NCBI RefSeq assembly: GCF_003263785.1 | Contig: NZ_JYJK01000096.1 | Location: 1 to 64,000 of the forward strand | From: Vibrio variabilis | Lineage (GTDB): Bacteria; Pseudomonadota; Gammaproteobacteria; Enterobacterales; Vibrionaceae | Reading direction: 5' to 3' | Length of the DNA: 64,000 nucleotides | Shown: piece after piece, positions 1 to 8,771 of the stretch | Position numbering within the stretch: the first letter of the stretch is position 1 | Layout: the number at the start of each line of letters is the position of its first letter | Made by a program: the position numbers and the translations under genes | The notes under the pieces: generated by a model | Told to the model about the DNA's origin: nothing | The model's input: only the letters and a program-made list of their open reading frames with translations | The model's database searches: none

Positions 1-1117
1 TCTTTACTTCTTCGCCGCTAAAAGGAATTTTGGCATTGTCGAGCCATAACCCGCGTTCATATAGGTTGAGTAGTGTCCATGTAGTGATACCACCATTAAC
101 CGTATATTTACCGTGATCGCCCGCATCATACCAACCACCGGTTACGTCGATAGAAAGATCACAACCTGGCCACTGATTTCCCCAAGCATCCTCTTTATCA
201 AAGCAGGTTACGCGGTCACTAGCATGTCCAGCTGGCCTCGCTAAGTCGGCTCTTTGAACATAGGCTTTTTGTATCTCAACTCCACTTTCGGTTTTGATAG
301 AAATAGGAGAAAGCATCGTGTTTTAGCGATTGATAAATGTTCTTTTGAATGCTGAATGGATAGCTTTCTTCGCCATCGACCGAGATGGTCAGGTCAGTAT
401 GCTCAGTGGTAAGGTTTGAAAGGTCAATTTGGTGCAAGTGCTCGCCGGAGGCTGGATTCAAGCCAAATACTGATGTTCGCCCAAGGTCAATGTTAATCCC
501 TTGGGCGTTTTTGAGCGTCCAACGCAAGGGCTGTTTAGAGTCAGACTTAATGAAGATGAGTTTATCTGCTTGAGGGTAAAAGCCAACTTGATTGGTTCGA
601 ATAGGTGAGGTTTTTGAAGTTTCGAAATAGGGCTTACCTTCGACTGAAACATTAGTCACACAAATTGCCCCCGTTTTTTGTGCTCCCATTTGGAATTGAA
701 ACTCTCCGCCAGCATCACTGTCGGTCTCGTGGACAAATTCATATTGATAGCTTTTTGGGTTGGTCGATAGTTGTGTTTCTGTGAGGAAGTAGTGAGTGTA
801 GGGGGACCTTCATGTTGAATCAGTGTTTTCATTTGCGTATCGGTGCTTGCGTACGCATCAAAGCTAATTGAATACTTTTCCCCTTGCTCCAACCCTATGC
901 CAGCATGCCCCAGTATCACACTCCATGCATCGCTACCGGCGCTTTTTATATCCATACAAGCGAAGCCATTTTTGGGAGTGGCGCTAGCACCTGCCGTCCA
1001 CCAACCATCGAGAGCGTGACTAAAATCACCATTGCGAATCATCTCATCACTCAATGCGCCAGAAGAATGAAAAGCGGCACAAAGAATAGCGATACTTACC
1101 TTGTTTAGTTTTGTCAT
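1..1117 (-). CDS. GH9 endoglucanase, N-terminal part, two frameshifts, truncated by window edge
   Basis: Secreted enzyme expected to hydrolyse beta-1,4-glucan. The start at 1117 follows a TAAGGAG ribosome site five bases upstream. A signal peptide covers about residues 1-23, followed by a carbohydrate-binding domain (CBM4/9-like), an Ig-like CelD_N domain that begins IRTNQVGFYP, and the start of the GH9 catalytic domain, where the WYDAGDHGKY motif (around 101-131) carries the catalytic aspartates. The frame breaks twice. Adding one base to the G run at 797-801 joins the signal and CBM part to the rest. Removing one base from the T run at 286-288 joins the Ig-like and catalytic parts. Both look like homopolymer errors. 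The C-terminal two thirds of the enzyme lies outside the window. Family call is firm; exact substrate is inferred. Confidence 0.85.
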
Positions 1118-1496
1118 ATCTACTCCTTAATTTTTTCCAACAATATATAGGGTTATTCTCAAGGCAAGCTCGATTGTTGAAAAATTGAACTTAATTAAGA
1201 GCGCAACGTAATAACTGTGAACAATTAGTCAGAGTCGAATGGACTGGTGAATGTTTTTCATGGGTATCAGTTGTTTAATCATGAAAGCAAATCCCTTTCT
1301 GTCGAAGTTATATTTATTTCATGCGCCACCAGTAAATGGTGATCTGTATTGCAAAAATGGATGTTTTTTCGTTCTGTACTATTATTGTTTTGACATTTTC
1401 AATTTTGGAAGTGTCGATGGTAAGGCATATTTTCTTGAAACCGGTTTCGTGTTTCAACATGCCTTTTTCGTCTTTTGAAGGTTAAGGAATATAGTT
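1118..1496. promoter_or_regulatory. Intergenic region between GH9 gene and small secreted protein gene
   Basis: This 379-base AT-rich stretch separates two divergent genes. The GH9 side holds the ribosome site and an AT-rich TATATATT block that could be a -10. The right side holds a LacI-type palindrome at 1436-1449. A 75-codon open frame at 1251-1478 has no ribosome site and no recognisable features, so it was not called. Confidence 0.4.
1436..1449. promoter_or_regulatory. Candidate LacI-family operator
   Basis: TGAAACCGGTTTCG is a near-perfect 14-base palindrome with the central CG typical of LacI-family sites. It resembles the palindrome at 1998-2011 in front of the LacI-type gene, TGAAAACGGTTTCA. 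It lies 47 bases upstream of the small secreted protein gene at 1497. Binding by the neighbouring regulator is inferred. Confidence 0.45.
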
Positions 1497-1769
1497 ATGA
1501 GAGCAAGTTTAATTGCATTGAGTGTTATAGCATCGATGGTTTCGTTTTCGGTGTTCAGCCAAAACGCGATGGATTATATGACCGTACAATCCATCAAACA
1601 TAGCATGTCGAAAAGCGATATAGAGAAGGCATTAGAAAGCTGGCGTAACGCACAGTTAGACAACATAGAAGTTCGAGCTCGTTATGTCTCTGACAGAGCG
1701 CCAAGACAGTATGTCATTGATACTATTGAGAATGATTACCAAGTCGCAAGACAAAAACTAGGCCTGTAG
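1497..1769 (+). CDS. Small secreted protein of unknown function, 90 residues
   Basis: I do not recognise this protein. It begins with a clear Sec signal peptide (hydrophobic residues 5-20, probable cleavage near FSQ-NA), leaving a charged, probably helical mature protein of about 70 residues without cysteines. A good ribosome site (AAGGA) precedes the ATG. It sits between the GH9 gene and the LacI-type regulator, and a LacI-like palindrome lies 47 bases upstream. That placement suggests, but does not prove, co-regulation with the glucan genes. Confidence 0.65.
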   Translation: MRASLIALSVIASMVSFSVFSQNAMDYMTVQSIKHSMSKSDIEKALESWRNAQLDNIEVRARYVSDRAPRQYVIDTIENDYQVARQKLGL

Positions 1770-1949
1770 TCTTAAGTGCTTAAATGTTCAGCGCCCATGT
1801 TTTACTAATTAATTGTTGGTATGGGCGCTTCCGAATACGCTAAATCTCTCCATTTCAAACTCCAATTTCATGAAAGAGTTTCATAGCAAATATAAAACTT
1901 GCCATTGCACTCAATATTCAGCGATTTTAAAAATTTCCCTTCAGTTACA

Positions 1950-1965
1950 TGTGATTTATATCACG
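1950..1965. promoter_or_regulatory. Candidate CRP binding site upstream of the LacI-ABC operon
   Basis: TGTGATTTATATCACG matches the CRP consensus TGTGA-N6-TCACA at nine of the ten conserved positions. It lies about 70-85 bases before the regulator start codon. A class II promoter with this centre near -41.5 would start transcription close to 1999, inside the LacI-type palindrome at 1998-2011. Together they suggest catabolite activation combined with substrate-dependent repression. Confidence 0.6.
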
Positions 1966-1997
1966 CTTCACTGACCTCATATAAGAAATACTCTGCT

Positions 1998-2011
1998 TGA
2001 AAACGGTTTCA
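1998..2011. promoter_or_regulatory. Candidate LacI-family operator in front of the regulator gene
   Basis: TGAAAACGGTTTCA is an inverted repeat with five perfect outer pairs and a central CG. It lies between the CRP-like site and the start codon, where a bound repressor would block transcription. Its position directly before the LacI-type gene suggests autoregulation of the whole operon. Similar sequences occur at 1436-1449 and, more weakly, at 30590-30603. Confidence 0.55.
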
Positions 2012-2034
2012 TGCAGGGGCGTATCGAGGTTATT

Positions 2035-3044
2035 TTGGCGACTATCAAAGATGTTTCAGAGTTAGCAGGCGTTTCTCAGGCAACAGTATCAAGAGTCATC
2101 AATGGTACTAGCCGGGTAAGTCACGACAAAAAGCTTAAAGTAGAAAAAGCCATAAAAAGAGTTGGACTACAAAACCCAACTCAATTGCTCAAGCCCTCGC
2201 ATTTAGTCGTACTGGGAGTGTTGGCATTATGGTGCCTGAGCTCGGCGGACCATTTTACTCTGGCATTTTACACAACATGGAAGATCATCTCCGCCGCTTT
2301 GGCTATCACGTGGTGGTCAGCGCAGGTTCGAATACCGAAGCGAGTCAGAAAGAGTCGATTGAGTTCTTAGTGAGTCGTCGAGTTGATGCACTGATCGTTC
2401 ATGCGCAAAATGTTCCCGATGACTACTTAATTCAAATTGAAGAGTCAGGTATTCCGCTTGTGATTATCAATCGATTTATCCCGGAAATGAAATCTAGTTG
2501 TATCACCATCGACAATGAGCTTGGTGGAAAAATAGCAACACAATATCTCCTTAAAATGGGACACACGGATATTGTTTGTATTACCGGCCCTTTAGATAAA
2601 TCCGATGCAAGAGGACGTCTGCAAGGTTATAGAAATGCACTGTTTGACGCAGGTATTGAATATGATGAAGTGCTTGTTGCCGAAGCGTCATTCACCGAAG
2701 AAAGTGGTGCCAGTGCGATGGAAAAAATAATAAGGAGGAAATGCCACTTTACCGCAGTATTTGCTACTAATGATCATATGGCTTTAGGTGCGTATGAGGT
2801 GCTGGCAGAGCAAGGATATTCAGTGCCAGAACAAGTGTCACTTATTGGATTTGATGACATTTTGTTCGCTCGCTATTTAACGCCAAAATTAACGACGATG
2901 AACTTCCCAATTGAACAAATGAGTTTAGAAGCTGTACAGCTTGTTATTCAAAAATTGGGGAACAATAAGTGTGACGTTAATTTTAAATTACTCCCTTCAC
3001 TAGTGGTTAGAAATTCAGTTAAGGATCTACTTACTACCCTATAA
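2035..3044 (+). CDS. LacI-family transcriptional regulator, frameshifted, probable glucan-locus repressor
   Basis: The N-terminus is a classic LacI helix-turn-helix (MATIKDVSELAGVSQATVSR), followed by a periplasmic-binding-protein-like sugar-sensing domain ending with the family's usual IGFDD and LTT segments. The likely start is TTG at 2035, with GAGG seven bases upstream; the ATG at 2011 lies in the operator palindrome. Two extra A residues, in the A runs near 2154-2158 and 2171-2174, break the frame; removing them restores the linker AIKELDYKPNSIAQAL and gives about 335 residues, the usual length. Only 18 bases separate it from the ABC binding-protein gene, so it probably leads that operon and controls it. 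CelR-, CytR- or other LacI-type ligand preference cannot be told from sequence alone. Confidence 0.85.
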
Positions 3045-3062
3045 TTCTATTAAGGATATAAC

Positions 3063-4304
3063 ATGAAATTAAAGAGTTTAGTACTTTATAGTGCGATTTC
3101 GCTTGGAACGATTACCGCTGTAAATGCAGAAGAAGCGATTCGCTTTGATGGTTTTCCAGATTTTGACAGCAGCTTAAAAGTACTGCTACCTGAGTTTGAA
3201 AAGGAAAATGACATCAAGGTTGATTACTTGATGAACAACCACGGTGACCATCACACTAAACTGACAACTAACCTAGCGACGGGTTCAGGTGCGGGTGACG
3301 TCATCGTTGTTGATGTAGAGAAAATTGGTCCATTTGTAGCGTCTGGTGGTTTAGTTAACCTATCTGAAAAATACGGTGCAGATAAATACGCTGAGCGTTT
3401 TGCACCTTACGCATGGGCGCAAGGTAAGGGCGCTGATGGCAACATGTACGGCATTCCAGTGGATCTAGGCCCTGGCGTGATGTACTACCGTACAGATTTA
3501 TTTGAAAAAGCGGGTATCGACGTGAAAGATGCCATCAAAGATTGGGACTCGTACATTGCTGCTGGTGAGAAGCTGAAACAGCAAAATGTACAACTTATCG
3601 CATCTGCCGCTGATGTCGCACAAGCCATTATCTATACCACAGTTCCTGAGGGTGAAGGTCTCTATTTTGATAAAGACGGTCAGCCAGTCGTTACATCTGA
3701 GCGTTTTGTTCATGCTTTTGAAATCGCGAAGAAAATTCGTGAAAAAGGTCTGGATGGTCGGATTTTGGCATGGTCAAACGAGTGGTATGAGGGCTTCAGA
3801 AACGGCACGTTTGCGACTCAGCAATCGGGCGCATGGCTACTTGGTCACCTAAACAACTGGATTGCACCAGAAACAAAAGGTAAGTGGGCAGTCTCAAACT
3901 TACCAGATGGGATTTACGGTAGCTGGGGTGGTTCTTTCCTTTCGATCCCAACGCAATCACAGCATCAAGATGAAGCGTGGAAATTGATTGAATTTATGAC
4001 CGCAGACCGCGATTCACAGCTCAAGCACTTTGAAACGATTGCCGCGTTCCCTGCGAACGTAACGACTTACGATGACAAACTGTTCGATCAAGAAGTTGAA
4101 TTCCTTGGTGGTCAGAAAGCCCGTCAGCTGTTTGCAGAGGTCGCGAATAATATCAAGCCAGTCGCACCGGCCAAAGGTGACCACGTTGCTCGCTCAATTA
4201 TTTTGGAGAATGCACTGATGGAAGTTCTCGATGAAGGGAAAGACATCAAAACCGCATTGGCTGAGGCAGAGCGTCTAATTAAACGCAGAACGCGCAACCT
4301 GTAA
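3063..4304 (+). CDS. CUT1 ABC transporter sugar-binding protein (system 1)
   Basis: Periplasmic solute-binding protein of the family 1 (MalE-like) type, 413 residues. The signal peptide ends near VNA-EE (residue 22). The fold motif regions include GSGAGDVIVVDVEKIGPFV and a GSWGGSFLSIP segment typical of this class. It is intact and preceded by an AAGGATATAAC ribosome region. It heads the importer genes and is followed by a hairpin before the permeases. The closest relative in the window is the binding protein at 16691, of identical corrected length, which points to duplication of the transport system. Neighbouring GH1 and GH94 genes suggest cello-oligosaccharides or another beta-glucan fragment as ligand; this is inferred. 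Confidence 0.88.
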   Translation: MKLKSLVLYSAISLGTITAVNAEEAIRFDGFPDFDSSLKVLLPEFEKENDIKVDYLMNNHGDHHTKLTTNLATGSGAGDVIVVDVEKIGPFVASGGLVNLSEKYGADKYAERFAPYAWAQGKGADGNMYGIPVDLGPGVMYYRTDLFEKAGIDVKDAIKDWDSYIAAGEKLKQQNVQLIASAADVAQAIIYTTVPEGEGLYFDKDGQPVVTSERFVHAFEIAKKIREKGLDGRILAWSNEWYEGFRNGTFATQQSGAWLLGHLNNWIAPETKGKWAVSNLPDGIYGSWGGSFLSIPTQSQHQDEAWKLIEFMTADRDSQLKHFETIAAFPANVTTYDDKLFDQEVEFLGGQKARQLFAEVANNIKPVAPAKGDHVARSIILENALMEVLDEGKDIKTALAEAERLIKRRTRNL

Positions 4305-4325
4305 TCCGTTTTTGAGTTTGATTTT

Positions 4326-4351
4326 AAGGAAGCGTGCTGGCGCGCTTCCTT
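4326..4351 (+). other. Intercistronic hairpin after binding-protein gene (system 1)
   Basis: AAGGAAGCG at 4326-4334 pairs with CGCTTCCTT at 4343-4351. No strong T run follows, so it is more likely an mRNA-stabilising or partial-attenuation hairpin than a terminator. Such structures commonly keep binding-protein mRNA above permease mRNA. The second system has a comparable hairpin at 17945-17966. Confidence 0.55.
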
Positions 4352-4370
4352 CATTAAGAAGGTCGTTACT

Positions 4371-5359
4371 ATGAGTCATTCAGCGAGCAACGTCATGGAA
4401 GCAACATCAAGGCAGAGTATTATTGCTCGTTTCAATGCCAAGGCATTCGCCCCGTATGGTTTTTTGTTGCCGTTCCTAATTATTTTTTCCGTTTTTGGTA
4501 TTTTCCCACTTCTATTTTCTGTGTTCCTCTCTTTTCATGAATGGAACCCAGTAGAAGGTCTTGGCGCGATGAATTTCGTTGGACTAGAAAACTACCATAT
4601 TGCGCTTACCGACCCGTGGTTGTGGCGCTCCCTTAAGAACACATTCTGGCTAGCAATCACTTCTGGTGTAGCACAGCACTTAGTCGCGATTCCAGTGGCT
4701 TATATTTTGGTTTCCCTTGGCGACAGACTTCGCCATTGGTTGACGTCTGCGTACTTTTTGCCTTTCATCACCTCAACGGTCGCTGCGTCACTTATCTTCT
4801 TCAATATGTATTCGCCAAGCTCAGGCATCATCAACCAAACGTTGATTTACTTGGCTGACACCACGGTTCTTGGTTGGGCGTTTGCGTGGGTCAATGACTA
4901 TCAACCTATCCGCTGGCTTGACGATGCAACACTAATAAAACCGTCGATAGCCATCATGGTTTTCTGGAAGTACACCGGTTTTAACATCGTTCTTTACACC
5001 ACAGGCCTGATGACGATTCCAAAGGACATCTTGGAGGCAGCTCGCATGGATGGAGCTAACGCGCTGCGTCGCTTCTGGCATGTATCACTACCTATGATTC
5101 GTCCTTTTATCTTCTTTGCTGTCACGATGACAATCATCGGTAACCTGCAACTGTTCGAAGAACCATTCGTGCTGACTCGTGGGGGGGCGGTACTGGCCAA
5201 GCGGGTCTGACTATCTCCATGTACTTGTACAAAGTAGGTTGGGAATGGCTCGAAATGGGCACCGCATCGGCAATCTCATGGTTACTGTTCGCGCTGATCG
5301 CTGGTTGTACAACAATTCAATTTTTATTCTTTGGTAAGAAAGGTTTGGGGGAGCACTAA
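4371..5359 (+). CDS. CUT1 ABC transporter permease (MalF type, system 1), frameshifted
   Basis: Inner-membrane permease with six predicted transmembrane segments, starting with a hydrophobic stretch at about residues 27-52. The ATPase-docking EAA loop is seen as EAARMDGANALRRFWHVSLP. The frame breaks in the G run at 5181-5187: restoring one G gives LTRGGGGTGQAGLTISMYLY and extends the protein to the stop at 5357-5359, about 329 residues, like the paralogue at 17997. It lies one base before the second permease gene, consistent with translational coupling. Confidence 0.86.
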
Positions 5360-5360
5360 T

Positions 5361-6254
5361 ATGACGACTCTAACGCATAGCTCGAATGCCATGATGGCAA
5401 AATTAACCCCGAGCGATCGTACAGTAGAACTGCTGGTGAAAGTATTGATGGTGCTGCTTGCCGTAGTACTCATCGTCTCGGCAATTGTTACCGTGTTTCC
5501 GTTTATTTGGTCAGCCTTGTTGTCAACTCGCGACCGCAGTGAAATCTTTGGCACTGGCATCAGTTTTGCCATCGGAGATAGCTTGGCAATTAACTACGCG
5601 AAGCTACAAGAAATCATGCCTTTTTGGCAGGCGATGTTTAACTCTGTCTACGTGGCCTTTGTGGGCACCACCATTTCACTGCTCTTCTGCAGCATGGGTG
5701 GTTACGCTTTTGCGGTTCACAAGTTCAAGGGTAAGAACATTCTATTTGGCATGCTGGTAGGCTCGATGATGATTCCGCCAGTCCTGAGCTTGATTCCTTA
5801 CTTTATGATCGTGAAGTTTCTGGGACTGCTCGACAACCACGTCGCGGTTTGGCTTCCGTTTACGACCACGCCGTTTGGTATTTTCCTGATGCGTCAGCAC
5901 GTGGTGGCCTCGATTCCACGTGAGCTTCTTGAAGCGGCAAAACTAGATGGTGCTGGTGAACTGCGCACTTACTGGAGTGTGGTACTGCCGCTGATGAAAC
6001 CCGCACTGGCAACACTAGCAATTGTTCAGTTCGTATTCTTCTGGAATATGTTCATGCAGCCATTGGTGGTTCTGAACTCGCCAGAAAACTATGTGATTAC
6101 TCAGGCACTAAGAAGTGTGCAGGGGATACCAAATACGCCATGGGGCGCAGTAATGCTTGGTACCACTATCTCAATTCTTCCACTGGTTGTGACCTATCTG
6201 TTTGCTTCTAAACAGATGATTAGCGGCCTAACATCTGGCGCGGTTAAGGGGTAA
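5361..6254 (+). CDS. CUT1 ABC transporter permease (MalG type, system 1)
   Basis: Second permease subunit, 297 residues, six predicted membrane segments, with the EAA loop EAAKLDGAGELRTYWSVVLP and the typical MalG-like C-terminal end LTSGAVKG, which is also found in the paralogue at 18971. The start at 5361 is preceded by GGGGGAG; an upstream in-frame extension overlaps the previous gene and is not needed. The stop codon is immediately followed by the GH1 gene. Confidence 0.9.
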   Translation: MTTLTHSSNAMMAKLTPSDRTVELLVKVLMVLLAVVLIVSAIVTVFPFIWSALLSTRDRSEIFGTGISFAIGDSLAINYAKLQEIMPFWQAMFNSVYVAFVGTTISLLFCSMGGYAFAVHKFKGKNILFGMLVGSMMIPPVLSLIPYFMIVKFLGLLDNHVAVWLPFTTTPFGIFLMRQHVVASIPRELLEAAKLDGAGELRTYWSVVLPLMKPALATLAIVQFVFFWNMFMQPLVVLNSPENYVITQALRSVQGIPNTPWGAVMLGTTISILPLVVTYLFASKQMISGLTSGAVKG

Positions 6255-6257
6255 ATG

Positions 6258-7612
6258 ATGGAACAGTTTCAACTGCCACTTAGCTCAAAAATGCGTGACC
6301 CACAGTTTGTCTTTGGTGTGGCTACCTCCTCTTATCAAATTGAGGGCGCGACGAAAGAAGGCGGGCGCTGTGATTCCATTTGGGACACGTTCTGCCGACA
6401 ACCGGGCAAGGTAGACAACGGTGATAATGGCGATATAGCTTGCGACCATTACCACCTTTGGGAACAAGATATCGAGATGATTCATTCTCTGGGTGTCGAT
6501 GCCTACAGGCTATCAATTGCATGGCCGCGCATCCTGCCTGAAGAAGACGCGGTTAATGCTCAAGGCTTGGCGTTTTATGAGCGCATTATCGACAAGTGTC
6601 ACGCTCTGGGTATGAAAGTCTATGTCACGCTTTACCACTGGGATTTGCCTCAGTATTTGGAAGACAGGGGTGGATGGCTTAATCGTGAAACAGCCTATAA
6701 GTTTGCTCACTATGCTGAGGTAGTGAGTCGCTACTTTGGCAATAAGATCGATGTCTACACCACGCTTAATGAGCCATTTGTATCCGCTTTCCTTGGTTAT
6801 CGCTGGGGGATGCATGCACCAGGTGTGGTCGGGGAGTCTGAAGGGCTTTTAGCATCGCATCATCTATTACTGGCGCATGGTTTAGCCATGCCAGTATTGC
6901 GTGAAAACGCGCCTGACTCATTGCATGGGATTGTTTACAACGCCACACCGTTCTATCCAGAAAGTGAAAAGGACGAAGGTGCGGCTATGTACAAAGATGC
7001 CGCGAATTATCACTGGTTTATGGATCCCGTGCTCAAGGGAAGTTATCCCGAGTTAGTACTAGAGCGTGAGTACGCCCACAAGCCTATGGTGCTAGACGGG
7101 GATCTGGAAATTATTTCTGCACCGGTCGATTACATCGGTATCAACTACTACTCACGTGGCGTGGTGCGATTTGATGAAAATGGCGATATCGAAGCATCCC
7201 TCAAACAAACTCGGAGCACACCCATATCGGATGGGAAATCTACCCACAGGGACTGACTGATCTATTGGTTCGAATCAAATCACGCTATCCAAATTTGCCC
7301 CCGATTTACATTACTGAAAATGGCGCAGCAGGCAACGATCAGTGTATTGAAGGAAAAGTGGAAGACGAGCAGCGTCAGCGCTACCTGCAACAGCACTTGC
7401 TTGCTCTGGATAGGGCGATAGAACGCGGCGTTAACGTCCATGGTTACTTTGCTTGGAGCCTAATGGACAACTTTGAGTGGGCGTTCGGCTACAACCAGCG
7501 ATTTGGCATTGTACATGTCGACTATCAAACACAAAAAAGAACACTTAAACAGAGTGCGATTGCCTATCGCAATATGCTTCTGGCGCGCTCTGAGGAGAAC
7601 AAAAATGGCTAA
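6258..7612 (+). CDS. GH1 beta-glucosidase, cytoplasmic, frameshifted
   Basis: Retaining beta-glycosidase of family GH1 with no signal peptide, expected to hydrolyse imported beta-glucosides in the cytoplasm. Visible motifs are FGVATSSYQIEG near the start, the acid/base motif TLNEPF, and the nucleophile motif YITENG in the second piece. AAGGGG at 6246-6251 favours the ATG at 6258 over the one at 6255. One missing G at 7213-7214 splits the frame; restoring it gives EHTHIGWEIYPQG and a normal length of about 451 residues. It overlaps the ATPase gene by eight bases, so the two are translationally coupled. Substrate is inferred from the GH94 and ABC neighbours. Confidence 0.9.
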
Positions 7613-8699
7613 AGTAGAATTTCGTAATATCAAAAAATCATTCGGCGACGTAGATGTAGTAAAGGAGTTTGACTTTACCGTCCAGGACGGTGAGTTCGTG
7701 GTGTTCCTTGGCCCATCAGGTTGCGGAAAATCGACCACATTAAGGATGTTGGCTGGCCTAGAAGACATCACATCAGGTGATATCTTTGTCGGCGACAAGC
7801 GCATGAATAAAGTGGACGCAAAAGACCGAGACTTGGCGATGGTTTTCCAGAGCTATGCACTGTACCCACACATGACAGTATATGAAAACATCGCCTTTGC
7901 TCTCAAACTAAAGGGCATGGCTAAGCGTGATATCGACGTCGAAGTTCGCAAAGCCGCGACCATGCTAGAGCTAACGCCGCTGCTCGATCGTAAGCCGAAA
8001 GAGCTGTCTGGCGGTCAGCGTCAACGTGTAGCGATGGGGCGTGCGATGGTACGCACACCGAAAGTATTCTTGTTTGATGAGCCATTATCAAACTTGGATG
8101 CCAAACTACGCGGCACAATGCGAGAAGAAATCAAAGAGTTACATCGTAAATTGCAGACTACAACCATTTACGTGACACACGACCAGATTGAGGCTATGAC
8201 GCTCGCTGATCGTATCGTCATTCTGAAAGATGGCTACGTTGCACAGGTTGGCACGCCAACGGATGTCTTTAAACGTCCAGCCAGCAAATTTGTCGCTCAG
8301 TTTATTGGTAACCCTTCAATGAACATGCTGGATGCGAAGCTTGTCGACGTTGACGGCGAGTTTGTCGTCGAACTTGGTGACGTGCATATTCCATTGCCAG
8401 AGCGGTTCAAAGCGCACGCTTCCAAAAATGTCGCATTGCATTTTGGTGTTCGCCCAACAGACCTTTATCTTCGCCCAGAGCAAGTCGACCATGACCGTGT
8501 TATTCCAATTCCTGTCTCAATTAAAGACAAGGAGTTACTTGGCGCGAGCATTCTGTTGAAAACAGAAGTTGCAGGTCAACCATTTGTTGTTGAAACGCAA
8601 GCAGCAGAGGTTGATGTTGACGAGCTCACTCTTTATCTGGATCTAGATGCAATCCACTTGTTCGATGCCTTAAGCGAAAACTCACTCGCCATCGACTAG
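7605..8699 (+). CDS. ABC transporter ATPase, MalK/MsmK/UgpC type (system 1)
   Basis: Cytoplasmic ATPase that energises the CUT1 importer, 364 residues. The Walker A motif GPSGCGKST is at residues 36-44, followed by the signature LSGGQRQ, Walker B FLFDEP and the switch histidine in VTHDQ. A C-terminal regulatory TOBE/OB domain of about 120 residues follows. The chosen ATG at 7605 has GAGGAG just upstream; longer readings overlap the GH1 gene. The paralogue at 15623 is very similar. Confidence 0.92.
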   Translation: MAKVEFRNIKKSFGDVDVVKEFDFTVQDGEFVVFLGPSGCGKSTTLRMLAGLEDITSGDIFVGDKRMNKVDAKDRDLAMVFQSYALYPHMTVYENIAFALKLKGMAKRDIDVEVRKAATMLELTPLLDRKPKELSGGQRQRVAMGRAMVRTPKVFLFDEPLSNLDAKLRGTMREEIKELHRKLQTTTIYVTHDQIEAMTLADRIVILKDGYVAQVGTPTDVFKRPASKFVAQFIGNPSMNMLDAKLVDVDGEFVVELGDVHIPLPERFKAHASKNVALHFGVRPTDLYLRPEQVDHDRVIPIPVSIKDKELLGASILLKTEVAGQPFVVETQAAEVDVDELTLYLDLDAIHLFDALSENSLAID

Positions 8700-8771
8700 T
8701 CCGCAGACGAACGATTTTATTTTTACTTTGAATAAACCCCTTTGAAAGCGAAGGGGTTAGGGAACACGACG

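Noticed and set aside
1251..1478. 75-codon open frame between GH9 and small secreted protein genes
   Set aside because: No ribosome site, and it covers the LacI-like palindrome at 1436-1449; looks like chance.
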